DNA of 64,000 nucleotides from NCBI GenBank assembly GCA_015066625.1, contig SVOC01000013.1, positions 29,642-93,641 of the forward strand. The letters are read 5' to 3'. The notes beneath the pieces are model-generated. The model saw only the letters and a program-made list of their open reading frames with translations, was not told the DNA's origin and made no database searches. Source of the stretch: Oscillospiraceae bacterium. Lineage in GTDB: Bacteria; Bacillota; Clostridia; Oscillospirales; Acutalibacteraceae. The stretch's first letter is position 1. Every line of letters starts with the position of its first letter. Below are positions 23,938-31,633 of this stretch, piece by piece. Made by a program: the position numbers and the translations under genes.

Positions 23938-24831
23938 ATGGCAACCATAACAACCTTTTTCTCATATAAAGGCGGTGCAGGCCGAAGCACAACCTGCCTT
24001 AACACCATTCCTTTCCTTGCTCAGATAACAGAGGCATATAAAAATGCACCGATACTTCTGCTGGATATGGATATTGAGAGCGCAGGTATGACATACCTTC
24101 TTGAGAAGGACAGGCATTTTCACGATGCAGGCTACGACATCAAGGAATTTCTTAAAGGTGAAGAGACCTGGCCTATATCCGGAACAGGAAAACTTGAGGA
24201 TCATCCTCTTTATCAGAAGTTTGTTCCTGTGGGCAATATGTTCGGCCTTGAGGATGATTATGCAGTTATGTTCCTGGGTGTAAACGATAAGAGTGATCAG
24301 TATGATAAAAACAACTCAGGTAATGTAGAAGAAGTAATGTTGCAGCTGAGCCGTTTTGCAGACAGAAACGGCATCAGAGCTATTGTTATGGACTCGGCTG
24401 CCGGCGATCAGAACTCTGCAAGACTGTCCGTAAATAACTCCGATAAAATTGTTTTTTGTATGAAGGCAACACGCCAGTTCAGAGTCGGAACCTTCAATTA
24501 TCTTCAGAAATTAGCAAAAAGATGGGATGCAGGCGCAGATGAAAGAGAAATAATTCTTCTTCCTACGGTTATTCCCGGTGATATCGAAATCGGCGGTGAA
24601 TCTCAGAAGGATGCATCCATTGCCGATATAAGGGCAAGACTGAACGGAAGCGGTGTTAACAGGCTTGATATCAAAACTGACTTTATTTCTGAGGATATGT
24701 TCGGAATTAACGAAATAACCCGTTTTAAATGGAAAGAAGAAGTTTTGTACAAGCTGGGCGAAGAATTGACCGTCGAGGAAGCAGAAGGAAGACGCCGTTA
24801 CGAGCACCTTGCTGAACTTGTTGCATATTGA
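23938..24831 (+). CDS. KGGVGR-type ParA/MinD-like ATPase
   Basis: The N-terminus of this 297-residue P-loop ATPase of the SIMIBI class, FFSYKGGAGRSTTCLN (7-22), is the deviant Walker A with both signature positions kept. However, the usual GK(T/S) lysine is arginine (GRST), the KGGVGR-variant signature. The Walker A'-like strand is ILLLDMDIESAG (39-50), and AIVMDSAAGDQNSA gives a switch-like region. ParA/MinD proteins dimerise on ATP and locate or activate partners. KGGVGR variants are often linked to TIR-like or other signalling modules. It has a strong ribosome site (GAAGGAGGA) inside the end of the preceding gene. A regulatory NTPase role in this operon is inference. Confidence 0.8.
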   Translation: MATITTFFSYKGGAGRSTTCLNTIPFLAQITEAYKNAPILLLDMDIESAGMTYLLEKDRHFHDAGYDIKEFLKGEETWPISGTGKLEDHPLYQKFVPVGNMFGLEDDYAVMFLGVNDKSDQYDKNNSGNVEEVMLQLSRFADRNGIRAIVMDSAAGDQNSARLSVNNSDKIVFCMKATRQFRVGTFNYLQKLAKRWDAGADEREIILLPTVIPGDIEIGGESQKDASIADIRARLNGSGVNRLDIKTDFISEDMFGINEITRFKWKEEVLYKLGEELTVEEAEGRRRYEHLAELVAY

Positions 24832-24844
24832 TCAGGTGAAAATT

Positions 24845-25546
24845 ATGGAAATATCGACATATAAGGAATGTGCAAAATATATAAGTGAGAATGTAAAAGA
24901 CGAAGGTGTCAGAGAACTTGTTTTCGGTGAAAAAAACGTTACTTTCAGGCTTATAAAGACGAGTGCGCCGATTTTTCGCGTTATGCTTTGCACTTTTTCT
25001 TTGATTTATCTGAAATGGTTGTCTTACAGCAGACAGGAGCTCAGGAAATTTTCCGGTAAACATTCAAAAAAAGTTTTCGGAGTGCTTGAGGATCTTTATA
25101 AGTCTGTGCAGTTTGATTCTGATATTATGATATTTGTTCTCACTGAAGCACAGAAGGATATCATAGAAAACGGAGAAAACTCCTTTTTCGATAAAATAAT
25201 CAGCAAAGAGAATTTCTGTGCATACAGCAAGCTGTATGAGCTTGCCTACAAGTGCCCTAAGCTTGAACAAGCTGACGAGAAGGATGAAGGTGTGCTTCTT
25301 TCACAGCTTGTAAATGTTATCGGTAATTCGGTCTGGCTCGAGTCTGCCGTGTATAATCAGCAAAATAATGCTTTTGTGTTTGGCGGTAGAGAAATACCGT
25401 GCAGAGATATAATTGTCAGTCACGGTGCAGATGAGGCTAAGCATATCCTTATAGATAAAGAGCATATATCCGATAAAGTCAGAAGAGATTATATGTCCTT
25501 TTTCGGATTTAACCGAATGATAACAATAGGAGGAGAAATCGTATGA
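24845..25546 (+). CDS. Unknown protein of the TIR/polyamine operon
   Basis: This is a 233-residue protein from the start MEISTYKECAKYISENVKDE. I do not recognise a family. It appears soluble and mixed alpha/beta, with one more hydrophobic stretch (FRVMLCTFSLIYLKWL, about 45-60) that is too short and polar-flanked for a sure membrane helix. The C-terminal part (NSVWLESAVYNQQNNAFVF, then GREIPCRDIIVSHGADEAKHILID) is the most structured-looking. It starts 14 bp after the ATPase gene and overlaps the next gene by 4 bp (ATGA), so its product is probably made with the AdoMet decarboxylase homologue and may be its partner. Confidence 0.6.
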   Translation: MEISTYKECAKYISENVKDEGVRELVFGEKNVTFRLIKTSAPIFRVMLCTFSLIYLKWLSYSRQELRKFSGKHSKKVFGVLEDLYKSVQFDSDIMIFVLTEAQKDIIENGENSFFDKIISKENFCAYSKLYELAYKCPKLEQADEKDEGVLLSQLVNVIGNSVWLESAVYNQQNNAFVFGGREIPCRDIIVSHGADEAKHILIDKEHISDKVRRDYMSFFGFNRMITIGGEIV

Positions 25547-26337
25547 TACATATTCTTATAGATTCTTACGGATGTAATTCTGAAAGAATGGACAATCTTA
25601 AAGACGTTTATGAGGTAATAAACAATGTTGTTTATAAAATGCAGCTGAATGCGATTATGCCTCCTCAGCTTATCCCTTATTATTACTGTCCCGATCCGGA
25701 GGATGTGGGAATCAGTGCTTTTGTTCTGCTGCAGGGTGGTCATTTTACAATTCATACATTCCCTCAGTACGGCTGTTATTTTGCGGATTTGCTTTATGAC
25801 GGTTTTGCCAATGCGGAAATACTCAGCAATATTCTGAAAAGAGAATTTCCCTGTTCTTCTTTCTTTATAAAACGAATTGACAGAAGCGAGTTTGACGGCG
25901 GAGATATGGGAATGTATCAAAGTGCGGATTTCGGACCTCACTATATGATCAGGGCAAAATCATCAAAGATTCCCACGATAGATGATTATATGGAAATACT
26001 TGATCATCTGCCCGACCAGATCGGTATGCATCCGATTACAAGACCCTGTGTTCTTAAAGATACAATTAATAACCCCACATATCTTTCAGGCATTGCGGTT
26101 ATAGCAGAGAGTCATATTGCTATGCACTATAACTATGAAACCAATGAAGTGCTTATGGATATTTTTTCCTGCAAAGAAGTTGATGATGAAAAATATGAAA
26201 AAGTTGTCACAACAATGTTTGACAGCTTCAGTGATGTCAAAATCAAGCGCGGAAGAAAGAACGACCAGCGAAAAGATTCTCAGGAAAACAAATATGAGAG
26301 CCACAGAAATTGGCAGGAAGTTATTCGAAAAGGTTAA
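25543..26337 (+). CDS. Double-domain S-adenosylmethionine decarboxylase homologue
   Basis: This 264-residue protein has two halves that both resemble bacterial AdoMet decarboxylase (SpeD/SpeH). The N-half starts MIHILIDSYGC with VGISAFVLLQGGHFTIHTFPQYGCYF (55-80): the HTxPE-like part is kept but the self-cleaving Glu-Ser is lost (GGH). The C-half has LSGIAVIAESHIAMHYNYET (181-200) with the processing pair Glu189-Ser190 and His191, plus Cys210 in MDIFSC, the usual catalytic cysteine. Cleavage before Ser190 would make a pyruvoyl group. AdoMet decarboxylase supplies the aminopropyl donor for spermidine, but no spermidine synthase gene is nearby. The C-tail (about 237-264) is highly charged. Confidence 0.75.
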   Translation: MIHILIDSYGCNSERMDNLKDVYEVINNVVYKMQLNAIMPPQLIPYYYCPDPEDVGISAFVLLQGGHFTIHTFPQYGCYFADLLYDGFANAEILSNILKREFPCSSFFIKRIDRSEFDGGDMGMYQSADFGPHYMIRAKSSKIPTIDDYMEILDHLPDQIGMHPITRPCVLKDTINNPTYLSGIAVIAESHIAMHYNYETNEVLMDIFSCKEVDDEKYEKVVTTMFDSFSDVKIKRGRKNDQRKDSQENKYESHRNWQEVIRKG

Positions 26338-26343
26338 TATAAT

Positions 26344-26358
26344 GGGTGTTGAACACCC
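26344..26358 (+). terminator. Weak terminator-like hairpin after the TIR operon
   Basis: GGGTG pairs with CACCC around TTGAA, followed by an AT-rich run without a clean T-stretch. It sits 6 bp after the last stop. Confidence 0.4.
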
Positions 26359-26376
26359 CAAAATTTCAATTTAATA

Positions 26377-26405
26377 TTGATAAAAGCACGGAATACTTGT
26401 ATAAT
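26377..26405 (+). promoter_or_regulatory. Sigma-A promoter for the GH16-LCP-epimerase operon
   Basis: TTGATA (26377-26382), a 17-bp spacer and TATAAT (26400-26405). The predicted start near 26412 leaves a short leader before ATG 26438, which has GGAGAG as ribosome site. Confidence 0.75.
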
Positions 26406-26437
26406 ATCTCTGTATAAAACTTTATCGGAGAGATGTT

Positions 26438-27286
26438 ATGAAAAGTATTCTGTCTTTTTTTGCGTCAATAATAATTCTTATCTGCACTTCCCTTGATATT
26501 CCCTGCTTCCCTATGGGTGAAAAGCTGGATCTTGAGAAATTTGAAATTATGTTCAGTGAGGATTTCAGCGGTGAGCTTGACCGCAGTGTGTGGTCGGGTC
26601 ACTATCAGTACGGCAATACAACCGAAGCGAGGAAAGGCAGCTACTGGAATCAGTATCTTGCCCAAACGAAAGACGGCAACCTTGTTATTCCCGTTGTTTA
26701 CCTTGAAGAGGGCATGGGCGGTAAGGGTGCAGGCTGGTACACCGCAGGCATTGATACGGATTCCGATGCAAAAAACGGCTTCAGTCAGAAATTCGGCTAC
26801 TTTGAGTGCAGATGCATTCTGCCGAAGGGCGCGGATATCTGGAGTGCCTTCTGGCTTATGAATGACGGCGTTTATAATGCAGACGGCAGCGGTAAAGACG
26901 GCACGGAGATTGATATTTTTGAAAGCGACGGCTATGAAAAGCTTTTCAAATACAATGTTTCGTCAAACCTTCATTTTGACGGCTACGGCGACGCACATCA
27001 GAAGCTGGGTGCAACACGCTTCCTTTTAAAGAACAATCCCTATGAGGAGTTCAATACATACGGCCTTGAATGGAACGAAAACGAATATATTTTCTACATT
27101 AATGGTGTTGAAACCTTCCGCACTTCTTTCGGCGGAGTAAGTCAGAATGAAGAATATGTTATTCTTTCCGTTGAAATGCGCGGTGAAAACGGTATTCCCT
27201 CCGAAAGAGAAAATGCTCCTGCAGAGGGTGCTGAATTTATTGTTGACTATGTGAAGGTTTATCAGTATAAAGACCTTATGAATTAA
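26438..27286 (+). CDS. Secreted GH16 family beta-glucanase
   Basis: This 282-residue enzyme has an N-terminal signal peptide (hydrophobic core about 4-19). The jelly-roll GH16 fold is marked by FSEDFSGELDRSVW near the start, KFGYFECRCILPKGADIWSAFWLM, and the catalytic GTEIDIFES with nucleophile Glu157, Asp159 and acid/base Glu162. AEFIVDYVKVYQY closes the sheet. GH16 enzymes cut beta-1,3/1,4-glucans, laminarin, agar or related polymers. It stands next to an LCP ligase and an epimerase and near the polysaccharide operon, so it could trim or degrade the cell's own polymer instead of food glucan. The spacing to the LCP gene is 12 bp. Confidence 0.87.
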   Translation: MKSILSFFASIIILICTSLDIPCFPMGEKLDLEKFEIMFSEDFSGELDRSVWSGHYQYGNTTEARKGSYWNQYLAQTKDGNLVIPVVYLEEGMGGKGAGWYTAGIDTDSDAKNGFSQKFGYFECRCILPKGADIWSAFWLMNDGVYNADGSGKDGTEIDIFESDGYEKLFKYNVSSNLHFDGYGDAHQKLGATRFLLKNNPYEEFNTYGLEWNENEYIFYINGVETFRTSFGGVSQNEEYVILSVEMRGENGIPSERENAPAEGAEFIVDYVKVYQYKDLMN

Positions 27287-27298
27287 AGAGGGGTAAAT

Positions 27299-28453
27299 AT
27301 GAAAAAGAAAACAAGCAAAAAGAAAATATTTCTCATTTGCCTGCTGATATTCATTGTGATTATCGTGGGCACCCTTGCGGGTATCGCCCTGCCTCTTATC
27401 ATAAGCTACAATACAAATGCTTATGAGGAGGTTGATATTGTTGAGAGAAGCGATGAATATGTTGAGCCTGCAACCGACCCTCAGCCCGATGAATGGGCAA
27501 ACGTTACCATAGGTGATGATGAAGTGGGCAGGGATCTTACCTCAGGCGGCACACTTCCTCATAACGTCAACGGCGGCGGAGGCAACATCAAAGGTGACAG
27601 CTACGACAGAAACGCTTCCTTCGGCAGAAACGAAAATACCGTCAGCGTTTACGGTAAAACGCCTATTTACAAAGTTCCGCAGAAAGACCCCAATATTGAA
27701 AATATTCTTGTTCTCGGCACGGATTCAAGAGATGTTACAAGAGAACGCGGCAGAAGCGATGCAATAATCATTCTGTCCTACAACAAGAAAACAGGTGCAA
27801 TAAAGATGGTTTCAGTTCTCCGTGACTGCCTTGTACCCATTGAGGGCAGAGGCTGGAACAGAATCAATGCCGCTTATTCTTTTGATGGTGTAGGCCTTGC
27901 GGTAAATACGGTCAACAGACTTTTTGACCTTGATATCCAGCGCTTCGTTGTTGTTGATTTCAACGGCGTTACGGATTTCATTGACAGGGCAGGCGGTGTT
28001 ACAATCAGCCTTACACAGAAAGAGGTTGATTATCTTACAAATTACAGCGGCGGTAAGGTTAAGTATAACGTGGGTCCCAACAATTTCAACGGCGACAGAG
28101 CTCTTGCTTATATGAGAATACGTAAGATTGACAGCGACTTCAAGCGCACTGAAAGGCAGAGAAACGTAATCGTTACCCTTGCAAAGAAGATTCTCAGCGA
28201 AAAGAGCCTTGCGGAGATTTATGACCTGACGGATTTTGCCTTCGGTCTTGTTAAAACGAATATCAGCCTTACGGAGCTTACCTCAGCGGTAACGGATATT
28301 GCCACGGGTGCACTGAAAAACGGGCTTAATATTGAATCACAGCATGTGCCCTACAGCGGCGCTTATGTGAATAAATACTATAACGGTATGGCAATCGTTT
28401 CGTTTGATATTGACGATGCCGCAAGAAGAGTAAATAATTTCATTTACGGATAA
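27299..28453 (+). CDS. LytR-CpsA-Psr (LCP) family glycopolymer ligase
   Basis: This 384-residue membrane protein has a basic start, one transmembrane helix (about 9-36), a linker, and an extracellular LCP domain (about 135-300) with NILVLGTDSRD, RSDAIIILSYNKKTG, VLRDCLVPIEGRGWNRINAAY and the conserved arginine block ALAYMRIRKIDSDFKRTERQR. LCP enzymes transfer undecaprenyl-linked glycopolymers to peptidoglycan. A second LCP gene lies at 31634-32569 at the end of the polysaccharide operon, so each may serve one polymer or they may be redundant. The long Asp/Gly/Asn-rich linker (60-125) is unusual. Confidence 0.9.
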   Translation: MKKKTSKKKIFLICLLIFIVIIVGTLAGIALPLIISYNTNAYEEVDIVERSDEYVEPATDPQPDEWANVTIGDDEVGRDLTSGGTLPHNVNGGGGNIKGDSYDRNASFGRNENTVSVYGKTPIYKVPQKDPNIENILVLGTDSRDVTRERGRSDAIIILSYNKKTGAIKMVSVLRDCLVPIEGRGWNRINAAYSFDGVGLAVNTVNRLFDLDIQRFVVVDFNGVTDFIDRAGGVTISLTQKEVDYLTNYSGGKVKYNVGPNNFNGDRALAYMRIRKIDSDFKRTERQRNVIVTLAKKILSEKSLAEIYDLTDFAFGLVKTNISLTELTSAVTDIATGALKNGLNIESQHVPYSGAYVNKYYNGMAIVSFDIDDAARRVNNFIYG

Positions 28454-28464
28454 GGTGATTTTTT

Positions 28465-29541
28465 ATGTTAGCTCAGAATGTTAATCTTAACGGCAAAACC
28501 GTGCTTATAACAGGTGCGGCGGGATTCATCGGTGCAAATCTTGTTATGGAGCTTCTGCGTACTGCAGAAAACATCAGAATAGTGGGCATAGACAATATGA
28601 ATGACTACTACGATGTTTCCATAAAGAAATACCGTATGACCGAGATACTGAATCTTGCGGCGCAGAAAAGCTGTAACGGAAGTCAGTTTGTTTTCATAAA
28701 GGGCAATATTGCAGACAGAGCACTTGTTGACGAATGCTTTGAAAAATACGGCTTTGATGTTGTTGTCAACCTTGCGGCTCAGGCAGGCGTACGCTATTCA
28801 ATCACAAACCCCGATGTTTATATTGAGAGCAATGTTATCGGCTTCTACAATATTCTTGAAGCCTGCCGCAATCATCCTGTTGAGCATCTTGTTTACGCAT
28901 CATCCTCAAGCGTTTACGGATCAAACAAAAAAATTCCTTACAGCACCGACGATAAGGTGGATAACCCCGTAAGCCTTTATGCGGCAACCAAAAAGAGCAA
29001 CGAGCTTATGGCACACGCTTATTCAAAGCTTTATAATATCCCTTCAACGGGTCTTCGTTTCTTCACGGTTTACGGCCCTGCAGGCAGACCCGATATGGCT
29101 TATTTCGGCTTCACAAATAAGCTCAGGGCAGGGGATAACATTCAGATTTTCAACTACGGCAACTGCAAAAGAGATTTTACATATGTTGACGATATTGTTG
29201 AGGGAATCAAACGCATTATGCAGTGTGCCCCCGAAAAGGAAAACGGCGAAGACGGTCTTCCCGTGCCCCCTTACAGAGTTTACAACATCGGCAACAACAG
29301 CCCCGAAAACCTGCTTGATTTTGTGGATATTCTTCAGCAGGAGCTTATCCGTGCAGGAGTTCTGCCCGAGGATTATGATTTTGAAGCCCACAAACAGCTT
29401 GTACCCATGCAGGCAGGGGATGTGCCTGTAACCTATGCGGATACCTCCGCACTTGAAAGGGATTTCGGCTTCAAGCCCTCAACATCCCTGCGTGACGGTC
29501 TTCGTAAGTTTGCTCAGTGGTATAAAGAGTTTTATATGTGA
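28465..29541 (+). CDS. NAD-dependent sugar epimerase, UDP-glucuronate 4-epimerase-like
   Basis: This 358-residue extended short-chain dehydrogenase has the Rossmann motif LITGAAGFIGANL, the catalytic Ser-Tyr-Lys set in VYASSSSVYG and SLYAATKKSNELMAHAYSKLY, and LRFFTVYGPAGRPDMAYFGF, a block characteristic of UDP-glucuronate 4-epimerases (GAE/CapI), which make UDP-galacturonate. The sequence IGNNSPENLLDFVDILQ also fits that subgroup. The product would supply galacturonic acid to a surface polymer. It starts 11 bp after the LCP gene and is followed within 12 bp by a PqqD-like gene. dTDP-glucose dehydratase is less likely because of the PDMAYFGFT block. Confidence 0.82.
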   Translation: MLAQNVNLNGKTVLITGAAGFIGANLVMELLRTAENIRIVGIDNMNDYYDVSIKKYRMTEILNLAAQKSCNGSQFVFIKGNIADRALVDECFEKYGFDVVVNLAAQAGVRYSITNPDVYIESNVIGFYNILEACRNHPVEHLVYASSSSVYGSNKKIPYSTDDKVDNPVSLYAATKKSNELMAHAYSKLYNIPSTGLRFFTVYGPAGRPDMAYFGFTNKLRAGDNIQIFNYGNCKRDFTYVDDIVEGIKRIMQCAPEKENGEDGLPVPPYRVYNIGNNSPENLLDFVDILQQELIRAGVLPEDYDFEAHKQLVPMQAGDVPVTYADTSALERDFGFKPSTSLRDGLRKFAQWYKEFYM

Positions 29542-29552
29542 GGTGGGTTTAT

Positions 29553-29825
29553 ATGGAAAATAAGAAATACGGTGTAAAACAAGGGTATATTGTCAGAGAA
29601 ATCGCAGGCGAATTTATTGCCGTGCCCGTTGATTCCTCCTGCGGAACAAATATAGTCGTTCTCAATCCTGTCAGCAGATTTCTTTGGGACCTTATGAAAA
29701 CAGAAAAAACCTTTGATGAGCTTCTTGATGCAATGCTTAGTAATTATGATGTATCAAAGGAAGAAGCGGAAACGGATTTAAAGGATTTTTTAAAGCAGCT
29801 TACAGAAAGCGGCTTGCTCAACTAA
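29553..29825 (+). CDS. PqqD-like peptide-binding (RRE-type) protein
   Basis: This 90-residue protein has the PqqD fold: EIAGEFIAVPVDSSCGTNIVVLNPVSRFLWDLMKTEKTFDELLDAML, then DLKDFLKQLTESGLL, a small winged-helix unit. The pattern VLNPVSRFLWxxM is typical of free-standing PqqD proteins. In RiPP pathways such domains bind leader peptides. Many free PqqD genes in Firmicutes instead occur with polysaccharide or nucleotidyltransferase genes without a known precursor peptide. A PF14907-like nucleotidyltransferase lies nearby on the other strand (32575-33798). Start at 29553 with GAGGTGGG upstream; a GTG at 29538 overlaps the preceding stop. Confidence 0.8.
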   Translation: MENKKYGVKQGYIVREIAGEFIAVPVDSSCGTNIVVLNPVSRFLWDLMKTEKTFDELLDAMLSNYDVSKEEAETDLKDFLKQLTESGLLN

Positions 29826-29830
29826 CAATA

Positions 29831-29866
29831 AAAGGCTTGTACGGTATGTGCCGTGCAAGCCTTTTT
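29831..29866 (+). terminator. Rho-independent terminator of the GH16 operon
   Basis: AGGCTTGTACGG pairs with CCGTGCAAGCCT (one mismatch-tolerant G-U) around TATGTG, followed by TTTTTC, right after the PqqD stop. Confidence 0.85.
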
Positions 29867-29890
29867 CATTATAATCCTATACTTTCCGAA

Positions 29891-30041
29891 ACAGTGAATA
29901 GTGAATAATGAAAAGTGAATAGTTAAGGAAGGGCTTCGCCCTTACCCATTTTATAATCGGTCATAGGCGGAGCCTATCCGAAACTTTTCACTCTTCACTT
30001 TTAACTTTTCACTTTAAGAAGGTCATAGGCGGAACCTATCC
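29891..30041. repeat. Palindrome-rich intergenic repeat between convergent operons
   Basis: The left part has repeated GTGAATA/GTGAAAA words and the right part their complement-like CTTTTCAC/CTTCAC words. A hairpin AAGGGC-TTCG-GCCCTT lies in the middle. A 21-bp unit that is itself a hairpin (GGTCATAGGCGGA, then GCCTATCC or ACCTATCC) occurs twice, at 29959-29979 and 30021-30041. The second copy overlaps the stop codon of the protease gene. It may be a miniature element or a processed bidirectional terminator. Confidence 0.6.
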
Positions 30042-31610
30042 TTTCAGAAAGTATATTTTTTGAATTACCGTTCTGTTGATTCTGAAAAGATTTTTGAAGA
30101 AAGAAATCAGCCTCTGAAAGAATCCCGATTTGACCGAAACCGTCTGGAAGTCGGCTATCTCATTGCCCAGAACATCGTTGATAACGGTTCCGTCGGCATC
30201 AACAAGCTTTGCCGCTACCTCAACACTGCCGCTTTCGGGGGATACTTCAAAGGTTTTGCCTTCGCCGCTTTTAACTCCGTCAACATACCACCATACGGCG
30301 AAATCATTGATATTATTTGTCACCTCAGCGGTAAGGCGGAGAGTTTCGCCGTAGCGGATTGTTTTTTCGCCTGTGTTGTTTTTGATTTTCAGTCTGGGAG
30401 TTATCAGATCCTTAAGCTTGAGCATACCGTAGCCGTAATAAATGTCTTTTCCATCTTCGCCAAGATCCTGAGCATTTGAAGTCAGCACGGATACTGTCTG
30501 CTCAGTGCTGCAACCGGGATTATCAAGAATAAACATAGCTGCGGCTGCGGAAACGTAAGCTGCCGACATTGATGTACCGCTCATGGCAATCAGTTCACCC
30601 AGAGCATTGTAGCCCACTATGTTTTCGCCCGGTGCAGTCAAATCAATTCCATCGCCGAAATTTGAGAAGCTTTCGGAAAAAGTCAGCTCCTCATTAACGG
30701 ATGAAACTGTAATTGCATTTTCATTGTGTGCAGGGCAGAAATTCTTCATATCGCTTTTGGTGTTGCCCGCACAAACAACAACGGTAACACCGTTTTCCTC
30801 GGCATAGTTAACCGCATATTCAAGTGAACTGCAGTTGTTAAGAACAGCACCCAGGCTGATATTTATAACATCTGCACCGTTATCAACAGCATAAATAATA
30901 CCGTTAACGGCATTTATCAGCGAGCCTGTTTCTGAGGCAAGAACTCTTACGGGCATAATTTCAACGGGAAGACTGCCCACGCAATCCGTAATTATACTTG
31001 CAAGGAATGTTCCGTGGCTGTCAACACTTACATCCTGAAAAGCATCGTTATCATTCTCAAAAAAATCATATCCGCTGACAAGTTTATCCTTGATAAAGTC
31101 AATATCCTCACAGCCGCTGTCAATTATGGCAACGGTTACGCAGTCAACCGAAGAAGGAGTTACTGACTGAGAATATACATCGGCTTCAACGGCTTCAACA
31201 CCCCAGGAAAGATATTCTGCCGATTCCTCAACCGTTCCCGTATAAACGGGCATATCCCGTTCTGCATAAATAATACGGGGATTGTTATTCAGCCTGTCAA
31301 GGCAGCTCAGAAGATCTTTTTCATCCGAAAACTGCAAAACAAATCTGCCGTCATCCGAAATTACACATTCGTTTGCAAGCGAAAAAGCATTATCTGGGGG
31401 TATTACACTGAATTTACCTATAATTCTGAGCATTTCATCGGCATTATCTTCATTTTTGATTATCTCTGCGGTTTTTATTGCAAATTCCGTGTTGCTTTCT
31501 GCAGTGCAATCATCAGTGGCTTTTTCTTCAAAAGCAAAAGTGAAGGGTAAATATACCGAAAGCATAAGAAGAGTGAGAATTAACGCAGTTATTTTTTTTG
31601 CGAATTTCAT
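30036..31610 (-). CDS. Secreted subtilisin-like (S8) serine protease
   Basis: This 524-residue protein has a signal peptide (hydrophobic about 8-27), a propeptide-like region (30-125), and an S8 catalytic domain with Asp164 (VAIIDSGC), His199 (DSHGTFLAS), oxyanion Asn282 (VCAGN) and Ser347 (MSGTSMSAAYVSAAA). A beta-sandwich Ig-like domain (about 405-490) and a basic C-tail (FFQRLISFFKNLFRINR) follow. It ends the polysaccharide operon, 23 bp after the LCP lipoprotein gene. A role in processing surface proteins linked to the polymer is inference. The start at 31610 has AGGTG 6 nt upstream, better than GTG 31619. Confidence 0.88.
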   Translation of the reverse strand: MKFAKKITALILTLLMLSVYLPFTFAFEEKATDDCTAESNTEFAIKTAEIIKNEDNADEMLRIIGKFSVIPPDNAFSLANECVISDDGRFVLQFSDEKDLLSCLDRLNNNPRIIYAERDMPVYTGTVEESAEYLSWGVEAVEADVYSQSVTPSSVDCVTVAIIDSGCEDIDFIKDKLVSGYDFFENDNDAFQDVSVDSHGTFLASIITDCVGSLPVEIMPVRVLASETGSLINAVNGIIYAVDNGADVINISLGAVLNNCSSLEYAVNYAEENGVTVVVCAGNTKSDMKNFCPAHNENAITVSSVNEELTFSESFSNFGDGIDLTAPGENIVGYNALGELIAMSGTSMSAAYVSAAAAMFILDNPGCSTEQTVSVLTSNAQDLGEDGKDIYYGYGMLKLKDLITPRLKIKNNTGEKTIRYGETLRLTAEVTNNINDFAVWWYVDGVKSGEGKTFEVSPESGSVEVAAKLVDADGTVINDVLGNEIADFQTVSVKSGFFQRLISFFKNLFRINRTVIQKIYFLKG

Positions 31611-31633
31611 AAATTTCACCTGAGTTTCTGTTT

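Noticed and set aside
26117..26374. ORF overlapping the end of the AdoMet-decarboxylase homologue
   Set aside because: It is an out-of-frame shadow running into the intergenic hairpin, with no supporting motif.
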